This document shows, piece after piece, positions 1-12,400 of a stretch of DNA of 64,000 bases. The notes beneath the pieces were generated by a model. That model saw only the letters and a program-made list of their open reading frames with translations, made no database searches and was not told the origin of the DNA. Made by a program: the position numbers and the translations under genes. The number at the start of each line of letters is the position of its first letter. The first letter of the stretch is position 1. Source of the DNA: Nectonema munidae (Eukaryota > Nematomorpha > Nectonematoida > Nectonematidae); contig JAUIRK010000879.1 in assembly GCA_030549495.1 (NCBI GenBank), forward strand, positions 558,001-622,000. The letters run 5' to 3'.

Positions 1-317
1 ATTACTAGATCCTTCTATTTTCATCAATTAAATACAATTAATGTTAATTTATCGCAATCATTTAAAAATATTAGCTTTGCGATTTTCTTGAAAATTTTCT
101 AACCTATAATATATATCTTGAACAGAAGAAAAATGTGAAAAATGGTTTTCACTTCGAACAGTTCACTTTTTTCAGTTCTCTTGGCTTTTTCTCATTTTCC
201 TCACTCAATTCTTCTTGTGCATTTTGAATAAAAGCGATGAATCAAAAAAGTACTATTTATTTATAATTTTTTTTGTATCGAATAACACGTATTGTATTTT
301 TCTGATTTTTTTCACAG

Positions 318-451
318 AAGTCTTTGTATTCCTTTGATAGTTTATCTATTCTCCATCATTTCTTCTCTTGTAACGTATCTCTTTCAAAAGAAGGCAAAAA
401 GATGGGAGATTATCGGCAAATTGAACGACATTTCTCAAAAGCTACAGAAAG
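318..451 (+). CDS. TMEM94: TMEM94 exon (first visible): TM helix and start of A-domain linker
   Basis: Acceptor ttcacag precedes 318, donor gt follows 451. It encodes a hydrophobic helix (IPLIVYLFSIISSLVTYLF), then a basic linker (QKKAKRWEIIGKLNDISQKLQK), matching the second helix and RRLRGIIDQIQ region of the human protein. It enters with one base of a split codon and leaves in phase 1, joining 2707 in frame. Confidence 0.85.
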
Positions 452-3400
452 GTTTCTATTTTGATTATAGATTCTATAAATTTAACTGTTCCTCAACGGC
501 CCCCCCCCCCTGAATTGGCACATAGTCTGAGATAGTATCTAATATAATTTAGGAGTTTCGGAATTTTCTAGCAATGTTCTCAGAGTGAACGCAAACGAAC
601 TCTTACCTTCAATGGGATTAAATAGGAAATACTAGTCTTTTGTTTTTTCCGCCATAGAACAAAATGTGGACATTTATTTTTATTTGATATATTTGATTTT
701 TATCATCATTATAACATATCCTTCTCATCATTCATTATGCTTCCCATCAACTGAAGGGGAATTTGACTCTCGAGCTGAGTAAATGGAAGCAAAAATTTGA
801 GACCACAAACCGACAGACTCTAACTGAGGATATCAGAAGAATTGAAGAACTCTATTTGGAAGAAACAACAAAGTTTATTCACGAACAAAAGTAAAAATCA
901 TTTTCGACCACTTTGGTCATCATCACAACAACTGTAAAGAGTACTAGAGAAAAATGTTTCCTTCCTAACATTTTTCTCTAGTGTTCTTGAGAGTTGGATC
1001 TGATGATGACTAGAGTGGTCGAAAATTAATCATTTTAAAAATATTGTTCGGAATAAACTTTACTGCCTAATACTTTGTCCTTCTCACTCATACTCATGAA
1101 CACGTCTCAGCCTAACTATCTATTTAGAATAAATTTAGAAGCACAAAGAGTTATACGCACACACAGATACTTTATTACAACCCGTGTGAAAATATGTTAA
1201 ATAATCTTCAAAGAACTTGGATAACATATTTGGATTGTAATTTAGTAAAGTTGGTGAGGATTGTCTTAAATATGTCGAAATTCTCAAAAAAAATTCTTCT
1301 ATGTTCTTTTGTAAAAAGGAACAAAATTAGTGATTGGGATAAAGGTCACCCTAATTATCACATTCTTTATTTTTATGAATCTCTATCTCAGCAATTCATT
1401 CAATAGTTGCCTCCGAAAGCAATTGAATATTATCATTGTAAGATAGCGTCTAATAATTTAAAGCATTGTTTTTTTGAAAAAGCACGATCTTTGGGCAAAA
1501 GCTTTTTAATTACTGGAATGTATCTTTCCCTTGTCTGTTGCCTGTGCTAGAGAAGAGATATATTCATATTTGTCTTTTTTCATGTGTTCCTTATTTATAC
1601 GACATGTAGTATCTTCAAATTCAATATTTCTATATAAATCAAAGGCATCTTTCATTGTAGGATTCGAAGATTACATTTTTCAATATTTTATTTATGTGCC
1701 AGAATGGAGGATTCAAAATTTTTATCTATATTAAAAATGATCTATCAAATAATTATCAAAATGAAATATATTTTTTAGTTGCTTTCTTCGTTAAATAAAA
1801 GCAATTCCAAAATTGTTATCTACTTGCTCTTTGTTTGTTTGTTTGTTAACTTTATAAGCTTTTACAAAATCTAGATTACTTACAAAAAATGGGCTATTAA
1901 AAAAGTTGACCTATTAATAAAAAGTTGACTTTTGTTGACCTAATTATTACTTGAACTTCCTTTGCACAAACTTTACAAAATAAGACACTACGTGTTTCAG
2001 AATAAGTGCTATTAGAAATCAAAAGTTGACTTAATAATATTAATACTATATTTCACCGGTTTATAATTTTTCATAGTTACAACTTAGAAAAATTATGCTA
2101 ATTTTTATATTCCAAGTCAAATCAGATAAGAAACGCACACAGAGATCTCTGTCTAATGTTTTTCTCCCCAAAGTTTGTAGTTGGATAGTTCCTTATTTTA
2201 TTGCATTTTGCATTGGGAATAAACAGCTTTGGTGAAATAATCGAGAACAAGTCAATTCTGAAACTGATATCATTGTTATTCTGAAAGATAAAATAAAAAA
2301 ATGAAAAAATTAGGTGTTCTAGGAATTTTAAATCTGACTCCATTTTATGAAATGAGACTCGATTTGTTTTTTGGTGAAAAATAACACTCATAAAAAAGAG
2401 GCATTAGGGTAAAATGAAGTAATAGAGCAAAGTGTTATTCAATATATTACAAAAAGCATCATATGGTTTGAACAATTGGTACTACAATTTAACTGATTTA
2501 TTTATTTACTCTTTTTCTCTATACACCTTACCTTTATTTATATGCAAGTTTCATATTTTGTTTATTTCAGTTCACATACAAGATCAGTCTTGACTGTAAG
2601 GTCGAAATATTGAATCCTAATTTGTAATTGTAAAATCGAGATTTTCTTTTGGAAGTTTGCTTTTAGTAATTATACTTATTATAAATGGTTTTTCAATTTC
2701 ATTTAGTCATAAAGTTACTTGAAACAAAATCTTTGAAGTTTGATGGCGTTAATTGCGAGTCCTCTTTGATCCAATTTGTAGCCTGGTTGAAGGCGAAGTG
2801 CTTAGTGTTTCGCGATTCAACTAGCTATGTCTTGCCCTGTCTTCTTCTTGTTAAAGGAGATGTCATTGGTCTCAATCCGGGTTGCAAATCTCCTGGAACG
2901 GCAACAAGTGTAAGTTTCTTTCTTTCTTGTTTATGAAAGCACTCATTACTCAAACAAAATAATCTTCCCTTGATTTTAGCTATTAAAATTTTTTTCTTCA
3001 ATTTGCTAAATAGTTGCCAAGTGCTCAACCAATTTCTGAATGGGCCTTGATGTGTAAACTCTTGGAAAGCCATTGTCGGAGTTAGAAGTAGTGTCGAATC
3101 GGGATTGATGTTAGTATTAAAGTTAAGTTTTAGGGTTGAGGTTAGGTTTAGTGTTAGCGCATGACTATTCCACTCCTTTTAGATTTAAGTATTTCAGTGT
3201 ATGGGTGTCTAATGTCAATATGTGTGTATTCGTAGGCATGTATGTGTGTAGGAAAGTTTGTGTCCAGGATGTCAAAAACTGTATATGTAAATGTATGTAT
3301 GTCCGCAACCCTAAATCTAATACTAACACAAATCCTAACTCCGACAATACGTTTCCAAAATTTACACAATATGGCTGAATCAGAAATTGGTTGAGCACTT

Positions 3401-6400
3401 GTCAAATATTATGCAAATCGATGAAAAAAATCAATAGTCAAACAATTACATATACAAAGTTTCTCTATATAACGCCATGAGAGTAGGGCTTTCAAATTTG
3501 TAAAGCTGATTCGCCTTTTCTCCGTGACTCTGCTTTGATGTATTCATTTCTATATCTAGCTGTGCATCATAACAACTTCTTTATGATTCGTGTAGATTTT
3601 TTTTTAAACAGAAAATTATTCTTTAGCTTGTTAATTATCTTGATATAGGAAAATTGTTACCTCTAAAATTCTATAAAATGATTACTGTTTTCATACTCGC
3701 CTTTTTTTTTATATAAGTAACCTCATTTTCTTGATCAGGCCTCATCTAGCTTACATCTAGCCTTATCCTATTTCTTGAGAAGGACGGAAATGAAGGCAAG
3801 GTTTACAATTCCAAAAAATTAGCCCCTAGATTAGCATCTAAGGCCTTCTTCTATGGTCTATCCTTTCAACGTCTCCAAACTATGATCGTTGTCCACCTTC
3901 TACAACCTACAATATCCGAATTCACAGTCCACAGTCACTTCTTTTGTTATTTCATTAGGAATTTTTTTGAAACATATGTCTTTCATTAGATTATAGAGCC
4001 CGGACACTACTTTTCTGCTGATGTTTTCGGTCCGCGGCATCGTATTGACTTATTTGGAGTAGCAATTAATCATATACCTTATGTGTTTCCTTCATCCAAA
4101 ACCCAAGAGATATATCTGGTAGCAAGTTATATCTCCGTCAGGATTAATTATATTAATATTATATCAAAGTAATATAAAGTGTAAACATGTATTCATATCA
4201 TATGCACTCTTAAGTTTGTTTTTTAATAATGAATAAAGAATTAGTTTTTAAACATATTTTTTCTTATTAATAATAATTCTTTCATTTTAGATTTCAATGG
4301 ATCCCGTGGTAAATTTGAGTTACCATCAAGTCTTTGCGACCAAAATTGAAACAGAAACGTTTGAGCATAAAGATCAAGGTAGGGATGAAATTTTTTCGCA
4401 CAAAATACCTCGCATGCGAAAGTTTGTTCTTAAAGAAACCCCTCTAATCACTTATCTAAAGTACGATATTAATACTTTATCATCATCATTAACCCCATCA
4501 TCATCACCACCATTATCGTGATCATCATCATTAGCATCTTTGTCATCAATTTTTATCCTCCTTTTTGTCTTTCCAAAATTTTCTAATCAAAATTTCTTTG
4601 CATCAAATATTATTGCTTACTTTATATACAAGACAATAAGAAAAATAGCCTTGAAAACAACAGTTTGGAATGTGTATATTAAAACGTCTCATTTCAAAGG
4701 ATAGAAAAATTCCAACATTTATTTGATTTTTATAAAATTTCTTTTAAATTGTTTGAAAAATATTGACATTTGGATTCACATTAGAAGAAAGGCAGTTCGC
4801 GGCTAACACAGTTATGGCCTTTAACAGTTAAAGAGCGTCTGCCAGTTTACATTTTTACACCTTTAGATGGGAGATTTGTCGCCAAAATATATGTATTTTT
4901 GCTTGTAATTGGATACGGAGTTCTAGTGGGCATTTTTACCCAGGTCATTTTTAATATAAATCTGTTTTACGGCTACTTTTCCAGCAAGCTAGGATCTAAC
5001 ACATAAAAAGTCTACCTAATTTGACATTTCCAAAATTTCCTATTTTTTCATATCCTTAGGAACTACTTTTTTCCATATTAATTTTGGTCTACCTTTAGAT
5101 TTACCTATGTTTCCGCACTGTATTAATGAACTCTTCAGTTGGTCTTCTGTTTACATGCCTAAACCACCTATACTTAACTAGATGTAATACAACTTTTATA
5201 AAGATAACCCTTTATGTTTAAAGAAAAGGTATTATCACATACAGCACTACTTAAACATTTAAATTTCTTCGAAGCTAGTTTTATTCTGTGTTCTACCGAG
5301 TTACTAACACCACCTATCTGATCTATAACCTCTCCCAAGTAACAAAATTGATTAACCTATTCTAGTTCTATATCTTTTATTACTAACTTTTCTTTACTAA
5401 TTTCAACTTTTTTAAAATCTGAACAACTAGTACACTTAAAATTTTTAACTTTTAATAAACTACCTTTAATACCAGAGCACCTTTTATGTATCCATTTATT
5501 ACAGAATGTACAAAAAATGGAATTTCTTTTAGCTCTTATCCCACAAACACCACATGGATCTATTTTTGAAACTAGATTTTGTATATCTGAAGAATCACCT
5601 ATTTTCATCCATTTAAACTTACTAAAGTTAATTCTTAAACCCTTATTTTTCAAAGGTGTTTCCCAAAAACTCATTTTCTTACTCAAATCTTCAAGAGATT
5701 CTGCAATTAAAATGACATCATCAGCATATAAAATTTCGTTCATATCTTCTTTGATAGCATCTTTAAGAATTTTGTCAATGCTTATATTAAAATCAATATA
5801 AAGAAAGTATTTTTATGTCATTATCAAAAATGCTTTGCCAAACAAGCAAAAATATTAAGTTAAAAATCTTACATTAAAATTAACATTTTTATAATTAAGG
5901 CTAGAAATTGTTAGGTGTAGACTCATGGATTTAAATTTTTATCCAATTTAAATTTGGTTGACATTTTTTTAAATATCCTATTTTCATATTTATTTTTGTG
6001 TTTTCTTTTTAGCGAACTTCTGCACGAGTTTGGGAAAAGGAGAGAAAGTGAGTTCTCGTTGCGCTTCCTGCAAAACCTGTTCCTGGCGTTGGCCGTCCTC
6101 TTTCCCATTCTGCTTTTTGCTCTCTCCTTTTACGCACTTCTCGTTCACACGCTACTCTTTCCTGTTCGCGCTCTCATCCCAGACCTCAACATCATCTTCT
6201 TCACTTTCACATTTCCTTCTGCAATCTTGCTCTGGATCTTCGTCAATGCTCTCGGACATTCCTTTCTCCAAGGTTTCACTTTACTTCTGCTATTTTTCAA
6301 ATTGTTATTTCTTAGTAGAGTAAATATTTCACTCAGTAAATGTCAAGATTATATATATATATATAACTATAATTATATCGCCTTTTTTATTAAAGATTAA

Positions 6401-9400
6401 AATATTTATCATTCCCTTGAACCGGCAATAGCTCACGAAAACGGAGACAACAAAAACCATATGTTTATCAGATGTTTTTTGCAAGTAAAATGATCAGTAG
6501 ATATTTAGATTTCTTGAAGAAAAAAAAAGATAAATTTATTTCCCTCTAGAAATAATATAGTATTTTTATTATGTTTTGAAATTACTTTGATAAATGTTTG
6601 AATTTTTATTTATTTTCCATAATTATAGGTTTATAATTGGGATATTTTAATATGGGTTACGCATACATTACGAAAAATATCGGAACTTATTGTTTATTAT
6701 TGAATTTCCGAATTCTTGAACAATATCATAAGTACATAAACATCGTTACCTTCGTACTTGGGACATATGTAATTTCACTCCAATTTGTATTTCAAAGTAC
6801 TGACAACTTTTGATTATTATCTTACTCTTGGTATACAATAATTATTTATATATTTCATTGAAAAGCAAAGCAGACCATTATTATTCAAAATTTTGTTCTT
6901 CACTGGTTTTAGAGATCCCTAGTACGAAGGTAATGATGTTATGTACTTATGATTTGCTGGCGTGCCTTAGTTTAGTCCGAATCAAAGTTTGCTTCTGACT
7001 AGCTGCAATGATTCACGTTAATCCTATCTCTTCTTTTTAAAGCTTTCAACAAGACCAATGCATTAATGCACAAAGTTTCCGGGCATTTTGATGTTTTTGA
7101 GTGTTCGTCCTCTCCGAAAGATGAGTCCGAATCGTTCCCGATTAAGAAGATTAATTTAGCACTTCTTCTTTCTGAAATTTACAACATTTTTATCTCCTTT
7201 CGATCCAACTTCTTTTGGCTTGTTCATCCTTTACACGGCCTCTGTTTTGCTTCTCACTTCTGCGTCATTGATAAAATTGGTCTTTCTTCATGGTGTGATG
7301 ATGTTCCCGAAAAAGTAAGATCAATTCCTTATTCATATTTCTACCAGAATTATTCTTCCCTATCAAGATTGTATAATTTCAAAGAATTAATATTAAAAAT
7401 GCATCTTCTCGCGTGTGCTAGTTCTAGCATGCATTATAATTTACCATTATACTTTGAAAATAGTAGTGAATGCTAACAACTTCCTTCATAAGATCATTCT
7501 GAATCAATTTAAGAATAGGTAAAGCAGCGCCTGTTAAAAATTGACTAACAGGTCGCTACTACATTTTGAATCGAACAAAATGGAGGTACTCGTCATCATT
7601 TTAAGGAGTCATAGGACTTTTCGTTAATAATTTAATTAGAAATTTAGTAATAGCAATTAACTTAAACATTAAAGCAGTGGTTCTCAGCCTTTTATTTCTC
7701 ATGGACGCCTTTTTTTCTTGTTTTTTTGGGGGTCGACCCTCATAGCTATTCGATAAAAAAAAGCTTATTCTCAGCATTAAAAAACATTTTTGAAATATTT
7801 TTACAACTTTGCTTTATTCAATGGTGTGTCTGTGTAACTTTATAATAAATATAGTAAACAATATATTACATGTATTCTCAGATTCTCTATTTAATACCCC
7901 TTCTATGATAAGATAAATACACTTATCTCTAAGTTCTGCTAAAATGGAGATGAGCAAATATATTAATATAAAAAGGATTCGAAGACAGGATTCCTTTCAA
8001 ATTTAAATTGATCTTTTTCAAAGATTAAAGATTAACTAACCTTGCTTTTCTTTTGCCACTGACCGATGACTGGGTATTTATGTTTACAAAGAAATAAAGT
8101 TTAGGAATAATCATTCATATATATTCCTTTTATTTCAAAATGGTGTGGATTACAGTAAAAGTTGTATTTCCAATAATAGCAACAACCTTTCTGGAATGGA
8201 ATTACCCATGGAACACCAAGTTATCATTGTGGACTTCCCATCTTTATTTTTTTGACCCCATGGATATTTCATGGACCCCTTGATCCACATGGGCCACGAT
8301 TGAGATCCACTGTTAAGTAATTGACTAACTAATCTTAAAGCAACTTTATCTTTTTTTTCATCTGGAAAAAATACTCACAGCCCTTTTTTTTATCTTAAAT
8401 TGAATGCGTCTTGGGTTCTTGTATTGATCCAATATTTTTAATAGACACTTAGTATCAATCAATTTTAACTATGATTGATTCACCCTTTTTAAGTTCATTA
8501 CTTCTCAAACTACGGGAAGATAAGATATCCTTATTTTATGTTAAACATTGTCTTATGAATTTATAAAAAAATATTATATTGCATATAGCACCGTTCTACG
8601 CAAAGAATACTTACCGCCTCATTTATTATCTTTTATTATGTGAAAAAAATCTATCAACTCTGCCTCCATTCCAGCAAATGGTAGGAAAGGAGAATTTGAA
8701 AATTGATACTTTCGAAGAGTCAAAGCTTTTACAATTTTTGTTTATCATTTTTATAAACTTAGAATCATATTGAATCCTTACTTTCACTTAACAAGTTTGT
8801 TTTACCAAATAATGTACTTTATTTGTTTCTATATGGAATTAAATTTATCATGCCTGCCTTAATCATATATCATTTCTTCCAAATACAGAATATAAATTAT
8901 TTAAACGCATATGAAGTTACACCACCTTTGATTTTCAACATTCTATAGCTCCTCAAAATATTCAACTCATCTTTCTTCTATATCCCTTACCTTAAAGAGT
9001 ATTTTCCCTGTTTTATCCTTTATGACATTCACATTTCCAATCTCTTCAGTTTCTCTTTGTTTTGCTGTTGCAATCCCAAAAATTCTTTTTTCACATTCTT
9101 TTCTGTTTATCTTAGTATGAAATTTGTTAGCTTCTTGCCTAGCTGCAATTTTCTTTTTGCCTCTTTCTATTTCAAATTATACTCTATTTTCTCTGTCTTC
9201 AGCAAAGTTTTTTTTCCACTTTTTAAATAATACTACTTTTTTTTTTTTATCTTTTAGCCCTTTTCTAATCGCTTCCTTCCACCACCAAATTTGCTTTTGT
9301 TTCATTGTGCCAGTTTTGGTTCTTCCTAAAACCTTTTCACTCGCTTCTTTTAAAGTTTTCCTTAGGTTTTATTACATATTTTCAATATTATCCTTCTCTA

Positions 9401-12400
9401 TTTCTTTGTGTCCAACTTTTTTCCTAGCTTTTTGGAACTCCTATCTCACTTTGGGATTTTTAATTTTTAGGTTCTGAGTCTGCCTTCACCCTTTTGCTCA
9501 TCCAAATGTCAGGCATTAAAATTCTGTTGGCTGAATATGTCTCTACCAGGTACAACGTTGCAGTCTTTCAAGTTTTGCGCTTCTTTGTCTCTTCGGCTGA
9601 GCTGGAACAGCTAGAGAGCGGGTCCACAGCTTGTGGATAGTGGAACGGCCATCAGATATGGTGGTTAGCTGAGACATAAGCAAGCTTAGCTTAATGAATA
9701 AGCAGCCCGAACAAACAGCCATGACATAACGAGAGGGGCTAGTAGATTGTGTGACTCCTTTCTACAAGTTAAAATGCTCCACGTTCAGTACGATGTCGTG
9801 ACAAGGCGAGTAAGGCCGCTTCAAATAAGCGTAGTTACTGCTGCCTTGCAGTTAGTCAAATTAGACAAACGCTAAGGTCTGTGGCTTACAATTACGGCGT
9901 GGAAGAGAACTGGAGACCTAGCCACGTAATATCTCCAAGATTAACCATGCATAAAATAGTTAATTTAAGTGTTTTTTTCTTCGCTGCTATATGTGGTGAG
10001 ATGTTCCGTCCTTTTTCTGTATCTTTTGTTACAGATCATGAGGTTTTGTCTTTGACCAAGTCTAATATCCCCTCTCCTTCGTTTCTTTTTCATTATTCAT
10101 GTCCTCCATGTACATCCTCATATCCACTAGATTTTTCGTCAACGTACCCATTTAGATCCACTCCTATAATAAGTTTTTCTTTTTCTGACACCTTACCAAT
10201 TATATTTTCAAGATCTGTCATAAACTCTTCTTTTTTGTTTTCTTTACAAACGATTTGCGCTCCATAAGCAGTTATAATGGTCAATATTTCTTGATTTGCT
10301 TTCAACTTCATTGCCATCACTCTGTCACTTTTTCTTAAAACATTAATGTTTCCATTTCTGTGTAAAGATAATACCAACTCCATTTTTTCTGGATAAATTT
10401 CAGCTGTATATGATTTTATAACCGTCACTAATTTCTCTAGCAGCGTTACCTTCAAACTTGGTTTTTTGGGCGCACATTAAGACAATATATTCCTTCTAAT
10501 TGTTTTCTCTGCTAATTCATTACTTTTACAGTCATCGCGCCAACATTCAATCAAGCAAACCTCATTCTTTCCTCTATTCCACTCCTCCATCCATCTTAAT
10601 CTCGATCTTTTCCCCGCCATCCTTTTTGACGCAGACAGGCGAGCACGCTAATGGAATACTTAGTGCTGTACCCCGCCCTTTGCTTGTTGAAATCATAGCA
10701 TTAGTAAATTGGAGTGAGTTTTATGGCCGGATGCCCTTCCTGACGCCAACCATTTTGTTTTGAGTGTTCGAAACGTTTAGCTTTTACTCCACAAGAACTT
10801 TACCCACAAGGCAGTGGTAATTTGGATCTAGATTAGCTACTATTTCTCAGAACTACGAGCTTGTTCTACCCAAAGCTATTAGTTAAAGCGCATATTTTCG
10901 CTTTTCATTTCTAGATGATTTGGTTTAACCACTCCTGCACTGGAAGGCTGATATGGAGATTTGCTATCAGAGGCTATTCGAGACGCCTGCCTTTGAGACA
11001 CTTCTAGAAGAACAAGAGCTTACTCTCGTTCCCTGCTTCTGCGTTAATAGCAATTGGAATCTTTCAAATACACATAATAATATAACTTATTTGTTCTTCA
11101 ACGAATTTAAATTTATGGCGTCTCCTTTGATCATATATCATTTCTTTCAAATACATAATATAAATTATTTAAACTTTTATGAAGTTAAAAGAAGAAGAAT
11201 AATTTATTTTTTGCAAATATATAGAGGAAAATGAAATATTGAATTGAGTGTTATGTATCTGTTTTCAAGATGTCAATTAATAAATAATTCGAAAAAAAAT
11301 ATGAAGTTACTAGCGCTTGGTCTTCTTGCGAGGCGTGAGTAGGGTTGGTTAGATGCTGGATTCGATAACTCAGGGTCCTGGGTTCGATCCCGCATCAAAC
11401 CTGCTTTCCTCATAGTTCGATACAAGCAGCGCAATTGTGCCTTCCAGCTTGGGTATAAGCTTTGGAATATTTGATTTTTTTTCGAATAGGTATGATGTGT
11501 AAAGGTGCTTTACGACAGTACACTAAATTATTACATGCAATTAAGTCATATTAACCCATTTAGTTCAGCAATCTCTATTTAATTCCTTTGGCAACATTCC
11601 TACTATAAGTGGGTTACGTTTATTGTTAGTGCGTCACGAATTTACTGTGAAATGCCTTAGTGATTCCGACTCCATGCCCTGCTGTAGCTAGTTTGGTATG
11701 TTTGTGTTATTTTTATTGATTGATTAGTTAGGCATCAACACTAACTTTGTTAATCATGCAATTGGTTAGTTAAACGAATCAAAATTTTGTCTTTCATTTA
11801 TTTAGTTAAGGTTTTTTTAATTCATTTATTCACTGATCAATAAAGAAATTATTGTTTTTAAAGTCGGCAGATGGTTTATTTTTGGGAGTTGGAGGTCTCG
11901 ATCCCGAGGGTCTGGGTTCGATTCCCGATCCTGACTAACCTTACCATCTATCTGTCCAGCTATGGAAGATTATTGCGTCCCTTGGATGCGATTGAGGGCT
12001 TAAAGAAATGATTATGAAATTAATTATGTTTTTTTAAAGTACACATTTATTTGCTTTTTTTCTTCCATTTTCTCTTATTCATGAGTAATTAACTTGATGC
12101 TTTCTACTTTTATTAAAATTTTATTTTTGTGGTTATTTTTGAGTTCATTAACTGTCTTCTAATATTTTGATATTAAAAGTGAGAATTTCAGAATTTTTAA
12201 TTTTTTCAAAAATTCAGATAGGTAAGTAAAACTTTTATATGTTTTTTAAAAGCTTCTCAGACCATTTTTTTCGGTTTCTTTTTGCTAAACCAATGTGATT
12301 TAGTGTGTAGAATACGAATTCAAAATTTATTTTCTATAAAATACGGAAGATACATCTTTTTAAATAGGAAAATCATTTTCTATCAAGATCTAAGATTTTT

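Larger units (their letters stand above)
452..2706. other. TMEM94 intron content
   Basis: Besides the open block and the foldback, this stretch is AT-rich and shows nothing codable; AAAGTTGAC recurs several times at 1900-2040. A run of ten C lies at 502-511. Confidence 0.5.

Noticed and set aside
3136-3405. Three overlapping reading frames on both strands
   Set aside because: They lie inside the inverted-repeat element 3014-3405 and mirror each other; no protein features.
6030-6323. Alternative frame (Cys/Ser-rich) over the TMEM94 M3-M4 exon
   Set aside because: The neighbouring frame has the expected helices and splice phases; this one does not fit either exon border.
9124-9477. Plus-strand 117-aa hydrophobic frame resembling a membrane protein
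   Set aside because: It is the antisense of the RTE LINE coding region, where Lys/Glu-rich coding yields Phe/Ser/Leu in reverse.
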